DNA from: Marmoricola sp. Leaf446
GTDB lineage: Bacteria; Actinomycetota; Actinomycetes; Propionibacteriales; Nocardioidaceae
DNA length: 64,000 bases
NCBI RefSeq assembly: GCF_001424755.1
Contig: NZ_LMRF01000001.1
Location: 854,903-918,902, forward strand
Direction: 5' to 3'
Of the stretch, positions 46,434 through 54,485 are shown in pieces (position 1 is the first letter of the stretch; every line of letters starts with the position of its first letter). Position numbers and translations under genes: made by a program. The notes under the pieces are model-generated. The model ran no database searches and had not been told where the DNA came from. It saw only the letters and a program-made list of their open reading frames with translations.

Positions 46434-48287
46434 ATGCCACGTCGCCGCCCACGTCGTCTCCTCGCCGCCCTGGTCGCCACGACCACCGGGCTGGGCGCGC
46501 TCGCCCTGGCCCCCGCCAGCGCGGGTGCCGAGCAGCGGGTGCCCTCCGGTGGCCGCTACAACGTGAAGACCGCGACCAGCACCGGCTACGGCGGCGCGGT
46601 CACCTCGGTCGACCCCGAGGCCTCGCGGGTCGGCATCGAGGTGCTGCGCCGTGGCGGCAACGCCGTCGACGCGGCCGTCGCGACGGCTGCCGCGCTCGGC
46701 GTCACCGAGCCCTACAGCTCGGGCATCGGCGGCGGCGGCTACTTCGTGCACTACGACGCCCGGACCAAGCAGGTCAGCACCCTCGACGGGCGCGAGACCG
46801 CCCCGGCCACGATGCCGACCGACGCCTTCGTCGACCCCGCGACGGGCAAGCCCTACCGGTTCACCCCCGAGCTGGTCACCAGCGGGGTCTCGGTGGGCAC
46901 CCCGGGCACGCTGGCGACCTGGGACACCGCGCTGCGTCGCTGGGGCACCCGGAGCCTCGCGCGATCCCTGCGTCCGGCCACCCGGCTGGCCTCCCGCGGG
47001 TTCGTGGTCGACCAGACCTTCCGCGACCAGACGGCCGACAACGCCGCTCGGTTCCGCCAGTTCCCCGCCACGCAGCGCCAGTTCCTGCCCGGCAACCGGC
47101 TGCCGCGGGTCGGCAGCGTGATGCGCAACCGCGATCTCGCCGCGACCTACCGGCTGATCTCCCGCAAGGGCACCAAGGCCTTCTACACCGGTCCGCTGGC
47201 CCGCCAGATCGCCCGCACCGTGCAGGACCCGCCGACCGTGCGGCGGCCCAGCCTCCCGGTCCCGCCCGGCTACCTCACCACCCGCGACCTCGCCGGCTAC
47301 CGCGTGGCCGCCCAGGCGCCGACCCGCTCCACCTACCGCGGCTACGACGTCTACGGCATGGCGCCGTCCTCCAGCGGCGGCTCGACCATCGGCGAGGCGC
47401 TCAACATCCTCGAGCGCCACGACCTGGGCTCGCTGTCCGAGGTCCGTGCGCTCCACCTCTACCTCGAGGCGAGCGCGCTGGCGTTCGCCGACCGCGGGGA
47501 GTACGTCGGCGACCCGCGGTTCACCGACGTGCCCCTCACCGACCTGCTGTCCCCGACCTACGCCGCCGAGCGCGACTGCCGGCTCGACCCCGCCCGTGCC
47601 GCGACCAAGCCGGTGGAGGCGGGCGACGTCGAGGACTACGACGGCGTCTGCGGCGACGGCACCACCCAGCGCCGCCCGGAGCAGGACACCGAGAACATCT
47701 CCACGACCAACCTGACCACCGCCGACCGCTGGGGCAACATCGTCGAGTACACCCTCACCATCGAGCAGACCGGAGGCTCCGGCATCACCGTGCCGGGACG
47801 TGGGTTCCTGCTCAACAACGAGCTCACCGACTTCTCCTACGACGGCGTCGCGGCCGACGACCCCAACCGGATCCAGCCGGGCAAGCGGCCCCGCTCGTCG
47901 ATGTCGCCGACGATCGTGCTCCGGGGCGGCAAGCCCGTGCTCGCGCTGGGCTCGCCCGGCGGCTCGACGATCATCACGACGGTCCTGCAGACGTTGGTCA
48001 ACCGGCTCGACCTCGGCATGACCATCCAGCAGGCGCTCGCCTCGCCGCGCGCGTCGCAGCGCAACAGCAAGGCCGTCACCGCCGAGCCGGAGTTCATCAC
48101 GCTCTACGGCGACGCGCTCGAGGAGTACGGCCACACCCTGACCCCGTCCGGTGACGCCTTCACCAGTGCCGCACAGATCGGGGCGGCCACGGCCATCGAG
48201 CTCGGGTCCGGCGGTCGGATGACGGCGGTCGCCGAGCCGGTCCGACGAGGTGGAGGCTCGGCACTGGTCGTGCGTCCCGGGCGGTGA
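46434..48287 (+). CDS. ggt: Secreted gamma-glutamyltransferase
   Basis: A 617-residue N-terminal-nucleophile hydrolase, exported (signal about residues 1-33, ASAGA), acting on glutathione-like gamma-glutamyl compounds. It has GGNAVDAAVATAAALGV, SSGIGGGGYFVHYD and DGRETAPA; the self-cleavage site is at ENISTTNLTTAD with the first Thr of TTN as nucleophile; then FLLNNELTDFSYD, RPRSSMSPTIV and SPGGSTIITTV. In many family members a His follows TT; here it is Asn. GGAGG lies 7 nt before the ATG at 46434. Confidence 0.92.
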   Translation: MPRRRPRRLLAALVATTTGLGALALAPASAGAEQRVPSGGRYNVKTATSTGYGGAVTSVDPEASRVGIEVLRRGGNAVDAAVATAAALGVTEPYSSGIGGGGYFVHYDARTKQVSTLDGRETAPATMPTDAFVDPATGKPYRFTPELVTSGVSVGTPGTLATWDTALRRWGTRSLARSLRPATRLASRGFVVDQTFRDQTADNAARFRQFPATQRQFLPGNRLPRVGSVMRNRDLAATYRLISRKGTKAFYTGPLARQIARTVQDPPTVRRPSLPVPPGYLTTRDLAGYRVAAQAPTRSTYRGYDVYGMAPSSSGGSTIGEALNILERHDLGSLSEVRALHLYLEASALAFADRGEYVGDPRFTDVPLTDLLSPTYAAERDCRLDPARAATKPVEAGDVEDYDGVCGDGTTQRRPEQDTENISTTNLTTADRWGNIVEYTLTIEQTGGSGITVPGRGFLLNNELTDFSYDGVAADDPNRIQPGKRPRSSMSPTIVLRGGKPVLALGSPGGSTIITTVLQTLVNRLDLGMTIQQALASPRASQRNSKAVTAEPEFITLYGDALEEYGHTLTPSGDAFTSAAQIGAATAIELGSGGRMTAVAEPVRRGGGSALVVRPGR

Positions 48288-48415
48288 GTCCGGCGGGTCG
48301 CCGCCGCAGCGGGTCCCCGTGCGCGCCCGGAGGTTTCAGGTGCGGGCGCAGATGGTAGGAAATGTCCAGCTGGGGGGCGGGACGCTGCCCCCACCACCGA
48401 CCCGAGGAGCCTCCC

Positions 48416-48715
48416 GTGGAGAGTCCGGACAGCGCCGACCGCCCCCTGATCCCGCCCGTCGTCTACCTCCCGTGCCGAGCCCCGATCCCCGGCGCCGACC
48501 CCACCGTGGAGATGCGACGGCTCGAGGACGGCCGCGTCGCCCTGCTCCTCTACACCGCGCTCGACCGGCTCGCCCGCTGCTGCGGCGACGACCAGCCGTG
48601 GGCGCTCTACCGCACCGAGGACCTCGACGCGCTGCAGCGTGACACGCCCTTCGACGTCGTCATGGTCGACCAGGAGCTCCCCGCGCACCTCCGGCACGAC
48701 CGGACGACGGCATGA
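48416..48715 (+). CDS. SAV_915-family protein
   Basis: A 99-residue protein with VVYLPCRAPIPG, LLLYTALDRLARCCGDDQPWALY and FDVVMVDQELP, a pattern I associate with the SAV_915 family of Streptomyces. Its function is unknown. GAGGAG lies 6 nt before the GTG. Its stop overlaps the next gene (ATGA), so it leads the five-gene cassette. Confidence 0.65.
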   Translation: MESPDSADRPLIPPVVYLPCRAPIPGADPTVEMRRLEDGRVALLLYTALDRLARCCGDDQPWALYRTEDLDALQRDTPFDVVMVDQELPAHLRHDRTTA

Positions 48716-49017
48716 GCGACCTGCGGATCACCCCGGCCGACGCCGAGACGATCTCCGGCCTGCACGGAGACGCCGCCGACGGCATCGAGGGCACGGCCTC
48801 GTCCTCGCCCGGCACCGTGGACGCCGGTCCCGCGTCCGCCGCGATCGCCGCGATCCTCGCCCGCGTGGGCCTCGAGGCCGACGACCTGGCGCTGGTGCAC
48901 CGGGGTGCCGAGGAGCTGATGGACCAGACCGCCACCGACTACGCCGCGACCGACGAGTCGGTCGACGCCGCCTTCGACCAGCTCACCGAGGGTGTCCCCG
49001 AGGGGTGGACCAGGTGA
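48712..49017 (+). CDS. EspC/WXG100-like small helical protein
   Basis: A 101-residue helical protein. LRITPADAETISGLHGDAAD and the DYAATDESVDAAFDQL end resemble EspC-type type VII secretion substrates (YxxxD/E-like signature at YAATDE). No signal peptide is seen. It overlaps both neighbours by 4 nt. The T7SS link is inferred from sequence pattern and the WXG protein next to it. Confidence 0.6.
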   Translation: MSDLRITPADAETISGLHGDAADGIEGTASSSPGTVDAGPASAAIAAILARVGLEADDLALVHRGAEELMDQTATDYAATDESVDAAFDQLTEGVPEGWTR

Positions 49018-50216
49018 TCGAGACCAAGGTCGAGGGCAGTCCCGCCGCTGTGCGCACGGCCGCCACCTGGGTGGGCGAGACGCTGCGGGGTCAGGTGGTC
49101 GACGCCGGTCAGGACGCGACCGACGCCCGCCAGCGCGCGGCCAGCGCCTGGGAGGGCGAGGCGTCCTCGGCCTACCGCAGCTTCGCCGGCAAGGTCGTCG
49201 AGGCGAGCGACGAGCAGGCGGACGACCTGTCGAAGGTCGCCGAGAAGCTGCGGACCTACGCGGTGAAGCTCGACCACGTCCAGGGCCGGATGGCCGGCCG
49301 CCGGGGGGAGGCGAGCGGGGGCGGGCTCACCGTCGCCGGGACCGTGATCCAGCAGCCGCCGGACCCCGTGCGTCCCGCCGACCTCCCGGCTGGCTCCAGC
49401 CAGGCCGCGGCCGACGCCTGGGACCGGGACAACGCGGCGTTCGAGCGGGCGAACGACAAGGTCGAGCTCTACAACCGCCTGTCCACCGAGGTCGAGGACG
49501 ACCTCACCAACCTCGAGGAGTGGATCGGGGCCAACCTGACCGCGATCGCCACGGTGGAGGACCCGCCGCTGAGCAGCTACCTGATGAAGCAGCTCCAGAA
49601 GGCACCCGCCCTCGCCATGATGTTCGGCACGGACCTCCGCGGACGCCAGCTGCGTGCCGACTCCGAGGAGCTCCGTCGCCGGGCGGAGGACCTGCGTCGC
49701 CAGGCCGACGAGGCCCGCGCGGCGCGCCGCTCCGGCAACCCCGCCCGGGCCGCCGCCGGCAACGCGGTCGACGTCCGTGACACCAGGCGCACCGCCCGCG
49801 GCCTCGACGCGATCTCCGAGGGCGCCGAGCGGCTCGGGCGACGGGTGCCGGTGATCGGCACGGTCCTGAGCCTGGGGCTCGCCGGCAACGACATCGCCAA
49901 CGGTGAGTCCCCCGGCCAGACCATCGCCAGCGAGGCCGCGGGCATGGCCGGCGGCGCGCTCGGGGCCGCGGCCGTGGTCGGAGGTGCCGCGCTGCTGGGC
50001 GCCACCGCCCCGGTCTGGGGCGTGGCGGTCGGCGCCGCCGCCCTCGGTGTCGGGGCCGGCATGCTCGCCGAGTACGCCTGGGACCACTGGGTGCCCGAGG
50101 ACGTCACGGAGGCCATCGACGAGGGGCTCGAGGAGTTCGGCGAGGGCGTGGCAGACGTCGCGAGCGACGTGGGGGAGGCCGCCAGCGACGCCTGGGACGC
50201 GGTGACCCCGTGGTGA
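49014..50216 (+). CDS. WXG100-domain protein with glycine-zipper C-terminus
   Basis: A 400-residue protein. Residues 1-100 form a helical hairpin with W46-E47-G48 at the turn, as in WXG100 type VII secretion proteins. A polar helical middle (about 165-275) is followed by a Gly/Ala-rich hydrophobic region (about 278-359) and an amphipathic acidic tail (360-400). The hydrophobic block is like glycine zippers of pore-forming effectors, but no catalytic toxin domain is visible. GTG start overlapping the previous stop. It may be a secreted effector or structural protein. Confidence 0.7.
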   Translation: MIETKVEGSPAAVRTAATWVGETLRGQVVDAGQDATDARQRAASAWEGEASSAYRSFAGKVVEASDEQADDLSKVAEKLRTYAVKLDHVQGRMAGRRGEASGGGLTVAGTVIQQPPDPVRPADLPAGSSQAAADAWDRDNAAFERANDKVELYNRLSTEVEDDLTNLEEWIGANLTAIATVEDPPLSSYLMKQLQKAPALAMMFGTDLRGRQLRADSEELRRRAEDLRRQADEARAARRSGNPARAAAGNAVDVRDTRRTARGLDAISEGAERLGRRVPVIGTVLSLGLAGNDIANGESPGQTIASEAAGMAGGALGAAAVVGGAALLGATAPVWGVAVGAAALGVGAGMLAEYAWDHWVPEDVTEAIDEGLEEFGEGVADVASDVGEAASDAWDAVTPW

Positions 50217-51049
50217 GCCGCGGGCTGACCCCACCCGGCCCCACCCCCGGGGTCCCGCTCCGTCAGCGGCTGGGGCTCGTCACGACCGCCCTGGTCGTCG
50301 CACCCGTCACCGCCGCTGCGGGGGTGCTGATGGTGCTCCGGGGCGACCTGCTCCTGATGGTCGCGGGCGTGCTGGTGCTGGCCACCGGCGTGCTGGCGAC
50401 GGCCTACCTGACGCAGTTCCTGCGCACCCCGACCGGCACGCCCCGGGTCCGCGAGCGGGACGGGGCCACGGTCCTGCCCGAGTCCGGTCTCGCCCGCGTG
50501 ACCGCCTGGGGCGCCCTCGCAGGATCGCTGGTGTCCCTGCTGGTCCTCGTGCTGGCGGCCGTGGGGGCGGGGGCGGACGGTGCCGCCTCCGAGGTGGGGG
50601 TCTGGATCGCAGCGGGCGTGCTGCTCCTCGCCGTGCCGACCGTCGCCGGGGTGGTGCACCGGCGCGTCCGGCCCGGTGAGCTCGTGCTGACGCGCGAGGC
50701 CATCACCCTCGTGTCGTGGAACGCCGACCGGTCCCTGGCCTGGGACGACGTCGTCGAGGTCTCGATGCCCAGCGTGCCCCGCAGGACCCTCGTCGTCGCC
50801 GCAGCCCGGGCCGAGGACGTCGGACTCGGACGTCGCCCGGTCGGTGTCGGCGAGCAGCAGGCCCGCTCCGTGGCCGGCGCCGACCGCGCGCTGGCGATCT
50901 CCTTCCCGCACCTCACCGGTGACCCGGGGACGATCGCCCGGGCGGTGGCCCACTGGTGCACGACACCGCCCGCGCGGGGCGAGCTCGGCACCCCCGCTGC
51001 CCGCGTGCGCCTGAGCGGCCGCACCGAGCCGACGGCGGCAGTTCGGTGA
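50213..51049 (+). CDS. Membrane protein of WXG100 cassette (first)
   Basis: A 278-residue protein with two pairs of membrane helices (about residues 22-68 and 95-145) and a C-terminal soluble domain with RPGELVLTREAITLVSWNADRSLAWDDVVEV, similar in layout to PH-like membrane proteins. It looks like a paralogue of the next gene (RGGLLLTPRELVWSTYNTTT...AWKDLV). The GTG overlaps the effector-like gene by 4 nt. It could be an immunity or anchoring factor; this is speculation. Confidence 0.65.
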   Translation: MSRGLTPPGPTPGVPLRQRLGLVTTALVVAPVTAAAGVLMVLRGDLLLMVAGVLVLATGVLATAYLTQFLRTPTGTPRVRERDGATVLPESGLARVTAWGALAGSLVSLLVLVLAAVGAGADGAASEVGVWIAAGVLLLAVPTVAGVVHRRVRPGELVLTREAITLVSWNADRSLAWDDVVEVSMPSVPRRTLVVAAARAEDVGLGRRPVGVGEQQARSVAGADRALAISFPHLTGDPGTIARAVAHWCTTPPARGELGTPAARVRLSGRTEPTAAVR

Positions 51050-51921
51050 GCGGCCCATCGAAGGGCCCGTCGAAGAACCCGTCGGGTGGTCCGGTGAGCG
51101 GGTCGGAGGTGCCGCGCCGGCACACGCTGCCTGCGCGGCCTGCGGTGCGGCTCTACGGCGGCATCGCCCTGATCGTCCTGGTCGCGCTGGTGCCGCTGGC
51201 CGGTGCGGTGGTGATGGTGCTCAGCGGCGGCTGGCTCGCGGCCTCCGGGCTCGCCCTGGCCCTGCTCGTGCTCAGCGCGGTGGTCTTCCTGGTCACGGCC
51301 ACCGCCGCACGCCGCACCGGGCGGATCGACGCACGGTCCCGCGACGGGGGCCTGGAGCTGCCCGTCTCGCGCTGGGTGCTGTCGTGGCTGGGTGCGCTGG
51401 TGGTGCTCTTCGTGGTGTTCGCCCTGACGCTGGTGGCCAACGCCCTGACGGCGTCGGCGGGTGGGCCGTGGGGCCCGCTCGTGCTGGTGGTCGGGGTGCT
51501 GGCCCTCGGGGTGCCCATGGGACTGCGCCTGGTGCGCGGCCACTACCAGCGGGGTGGGCTGCTGCTCACTCCGCGCGAGCTGGTGTGGTCGACGTACAAC
51601 ACGACCACGCGGGTGGCCTGGAAGGACCTGGTGGGGGAGCGGCTGGTGGCGGACCCCGGTGCCCGGCTCGTGCTCGAGGCGCGCACCGCTGCGAGCCTGC
51701 ATCGCACCCGCGGACCGCAGGGCCTGGCCGAGCAGCCGGTCGGTGGGCCTCGGGTCGCTGCTCACGAGGTGTCGGTGCCGCTGGCCTTCCTCGGCTCCGA
51801 CGGGGCGCTGGCGGCCGACCTGGTCACCCACTACCGCACCGACCCCGCGGCCCGCCGTGAGCTGTCCGACCCCGCCACCGCGCGGCGCTGGTCGACCACC
51901 GGCTCCGGCGAAACCGGTTAG
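51046..51921 (+). CDS. Membrane protein of WXG100 cassette (second)
   Basis: A 291-residue protein with four membrane helices (about residues 35-80 and 110-165) and the PH-like C-terminal domain shared with the preceding gene. A short Lys/Ser/Pro repeat (SGPSKGPSKNPSGG) lies at the N-terminus. The GTG overlaps the previous stop by 4 nt. Last gene of the cassette; hflX follows after 35 nt. Confidence 0.65.
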   Translation: MSGPSKGPSKNPSGGPVSGSEVPRRHTLPARPAVRLYGGIALIVLVALVPLAGAVVMVLSGGWLAASGLALALLVLSAVVFLVTATAARRTGRIDARSRDGGLELPVSRWVLSWLGALVVLFVVFALTLVANALTASAGGPWGPLVLVVGVLALGVPMGLRLVRGHYQRGGLLLTPRELVWSTYNTTTRVAWKDLVGERLVADPGARLVLEARTAASLHRTRGPQGLAEQPVGGPRVAAHEVSVPLAFLGSDGALAADLVTHYRTDPAARRELSDPATARRWSTTGSGETG

Positions 51922-51956
51922 CCCCGTCGCGACGGGCGAACTAACCTGGGAGACGT

Positions 51957-53471
51957 ATGACGAACGCATCCGAACCCTTCGACCTCGCCCAGGAGCTCGC
52001 CGACACGGCGACCTGGGACGAGGAGCCCACCGAGCCCCGCCGTCCCGAGGTCGCCACGGCACCGGCTCCCACCACACCCGAGACCTCGTGGCCCGACGAG
52101 CGCGAGCAGACCACCGGTGAGCAGGACCTCGCGGCCCGGCACCAGCTGCGCCGCGTCGCCGGGCTCTCCACCGAGCTGGAGGACATCTCCGAGGTCGAGT
52201 ACCGCCAGCTGCGCCTGGAGCGCGTGGTGCTGGTCGGTGTCTGGACGCAGGGCTCGGTGGCCGACGCCGAGAACTCCATGGCCGAGCTCGCGCTGCTGGC
52301 CGAGACCGCCGGCTCGACGGTGCTCGACGCGCTCTACCAGCGCCGGGACAGCCCGGACCCCGCGACCTACATCGGGCGCGGCAAGGTCGAGGGCCTGGCG
52401 GAGATCGTCAAGGCCAGCGGCGCCGACACCGTCATCTGCGACGGTGAGCTGGCCCCCAGCCAGCTGCGCAACCTCGAGGACAAGGTCAAGGTCAAGGTCG
52501 TCGACCGGACCGCCCTGATCCTCGACATCTTCGCCCAGCACGCGAAGTCACGCGAGGGTCAGGCGCAGGTCGAGCTGGCGCAGCTCAACTACATGAAGCA
52601 GCGACTCCGCGGCTGGGGCGGCAACCTGTCCCGTCAGGCCGGTGGCCGGGTCGCCGGCGGCGCGGGCATCGGTGGACGCGGCCCCGGTGAGACCAAGATC
52701 GAGACCGACCGCCGCCGCATCAACACCAAGATCGCCAAGCTGCGTCGCGACCTCACCCACATGAAGACCACGCGCGACACGAAGCGCTCGGGTCGCAAGC
52801 GTCACGAGATCCCCAGCGTCGCGATCGCGGGCTACACCAACGCGGGCAAGTCCTCGCTGCTCAACCGGCTCACCGACGCCGGCGTGCTGGTCGAGGACTC
52901 GCTGTTCGCGACGCTGGACCCCACCACCCGGCGCACCGAGACCGGTGACGGCCGCGTCTACACGATGAGCGACACCGTCGGGTTCGTGCGGCACCTGCCC
53001 CACCAGCTGGTCGAGGCGTTCCGCTCGACGCTGGAGGAGGTCGCCGACTCCGACCTGATCGTGCACGTGGTCGACGGCTCGCACCCCGACCCCGAGGGCC
53101 AGCTGGCCGCGGTGCGTGAGGTGCTGGCCGAGATCGGTGCCGACAAGGTGCCCGAGCTGGTGGCCATCAACAAGGCCGACGTCGCCGACCCGCTGGTCGT
53201 GGCCAGGCTGCGGCAGCGCGAGCCCCACTCGGTGGTCGTCTCGGCCCGCACCGGTGAGGGCGTCGCCGAGGCGCTGGCCGCCATCGAGTCAGAGCTGCCG
53301 AAGCCGGCCGTCGAGGTCTCGGTGCTGCTGCCCTACGACCGCGGCGACCTGCTCTCCAAGGTCCATGAGCACGGTGAGGTGATCTCGCTGGAGCACACCG
53401 GCGACGGCACCCAGCTGAAGGCCCGCGTCAACGAGGTGCTGGCCGGCGAGCTCGCGGCGTACCCCGGCTGA
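51957..53471 (+). CDS. hflX: GTPase HflX
   Basis: A 504-residue ribosome-binding GTPase that rescues or splits stalled ribosomes. The N-terminal HflX domain has PATYIGRGKVEGLAE and RTALILDIFAQHAKSREG; a coiled coil includes ETDRRRINTKIAKLRRDL. The G domain has P-loop GYTNAGKSS (about residue 292), DTVGFVRHLP (G3) and NKAD (G4). The N-terminal 60 residues are acidic and variable. TAACCT lies 9 nt before the ATG. Confidence 0.96.
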   Translation: MTNASEPFDLAQELADTATWDEEPTEPRRPEVATAPAPTTPETSWPDEREQTTGEQDLAARHQLRRVAGLSTELEDISEVEYRQLRLERVVLVGVWTQGSVADAENSMAELALLAETAGSTVLDALYQRRDSPDPATYIGRGKVEGLAEIVKASGADTVICDGELAPSQLRNLEDKVKVKVVDRTALILDIFAQHAKSREGQAQVELAQLNYMKQRLRGWGGNLSRQAGGRVAGGAGIGGRGPGETKIETDRRRINTKIAKLRRDLTHMKTTRDTKRSGRKRHEIPSVAIAGYTNAGKSSLLNRLTDAGVLVEDSLFATLDPTTRRTETGDGRVYTMSDTVGFVRHLPHQLVEAFRSTLEEVADSDLIVHVVDGSHPDPEGQLAAVREVLAEIGADKVPELVAINKADVADPLVVARLRQREPHSVVVSARTGEGVAEALAAIESELPKPAVEVSVLLPYDRGDLLSKVHEHGEVISLEHTGDGTQLKARVNEVLAGELAAYPG

Positions 53472-53485
53472 GCCTCCGCGCCGCC

Positions 53486-53491
53486 TAGGAT
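53486..53491 (+). promoter_or_regulatory. Putative -10 of DUF2207-like gene
   Basis: TAGGAT followed by 7 nt and the ATG at 53499. Confidence 0.5.
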
Positions 53492-53498
53492 CCGCGGC

Positions 53499-54485
53499 AT
53501 GAGCCGGGACCGCCTCGCCGGGTCGGTCCTGCGCGTGGTGGCCGGCCTGCTGCTCGCGTGGGTGGTGCTGCTCCCGGTGCTGCGGCCGGCGGAGCAGGTG
53601 CCGGCCGCCGACGACGGAGTGACGGTGACCGACCACCGTGCGGCGTACGTCGTGGACGGGCGGGGCACGCTGCGTGCCGCCGAGACCCTGACCGTCAGCC
53701 TCGCCCGGCCGACGGCAGGGCTGGAGCGACGCTTCGACCTCCGCGACCCGGGCTCCGTGCGCGGCGTCCGAGCGCCCCGCGAGGTGACCGTGACCCGCGA
53801 CGGCCAGGCGGAGGAGGTCGCGCTCAGGCGGGAGGCGGGCGTGGTCGTCGCGCGGCTCGGCGACCACGATCGCGAGCTGACCGGCGAGCACGTCTACGTG
53901 CTGCGTTGGACCGTCCCCGGGGTGCTGGCCACGGCCGGGGACGACGACGACCGGGCCAGGCTGCGCCTCGACCTGCTGCCGGCGGGGTGGGGCCTGCCGG
54001 TGCTGCGCAGCCGCACCAGCCTGGAGCTGCCAGACCGGCCGCTGCGCGTGCGCTGCTCCGTCGGCGGTGCCGCGTGCCGGCCCCGGGTCGCCGACCGTGG
54101 CCTGGTCGTGGCCACCGGCCGGCTGGCCGTGGGGGAGGCGGTGCGGGTCGACGCGGTGCTCGACGGCGAGGCACCCGGGCTCGCGAGGTTGCCGTGGCCG
54201 CTGCGGCTGGTGCCGGCACTGGGGGAGCGGCGGTGGCCGCCGGTCGTGGTGCTGCTGCTCACCCTCGCCACGTCGTACGCCGGGACGCGGCTGGCCGCCC
54301 ACCCGCGACCGCGGCGCACGCGGCTGCTCGTCGTCGGTGCGGTGCTCGCCACCGGGGTCACCTGGCTGCTGGCGCCCTGGACGCTGGTGCTGCTCGTGCC
54401 GGGGGCGTTCGTCGTGGCCGCCCTGCCGCTCCTGCTCCCGGACGGCGCCGCACGGGCCGCCCGGGAGCGTGTGGGACCGGTCTAG
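53499..54485 (+). CDS. DUF2207-like membrane protein
   Basis: A 328-residue membrane protein: an N-terminal signal-anchor helix (about 8-27), a beta-rich extracytoplasmic domain (about 40-220) that resembles the DUF2207 N-domain, and three or four C-terminal helices. Function unknown. The 3' end overlaps the convergent BCCT gene by 4 nt. Confidence 0.65.
   Translation: MSRDRLAGSVLRVVAGLLLAWVVLLPVLRPAEQVPAADDGVTVTDHRAAYVVDGRGTLRAAETLTVSLARPTAGLERRFDLRDPGSVRGVRAPREVTVTRDGQAEEVALRREAGVVVARLGDHDRELTGEHVYVLRWTVPGVLATAGDDDDRARLRLDLLPAGWGLPVLRSRTSLELPDRPLRVRCSVGGAACRPRVADRGLVVATGRLAVGEAVRVDAVLDGEAPGLARLPWPLRLVPALGERRWPPVVVLLLTLATSYAGTRLAAHPRPRRTRLLVVGAVLATGVTWLLAPWTLVLLVPGAFVVAALPLLLPDGAARAARERVGPV

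Noticed and set aside
45669..48134. Open frame of 821 codons antisense to ggt
   Set aside because: The upstream part mirrors the ggt gene; only the final 103 codons, with their own GTG and ribosome-binding site, are kept as a gene.
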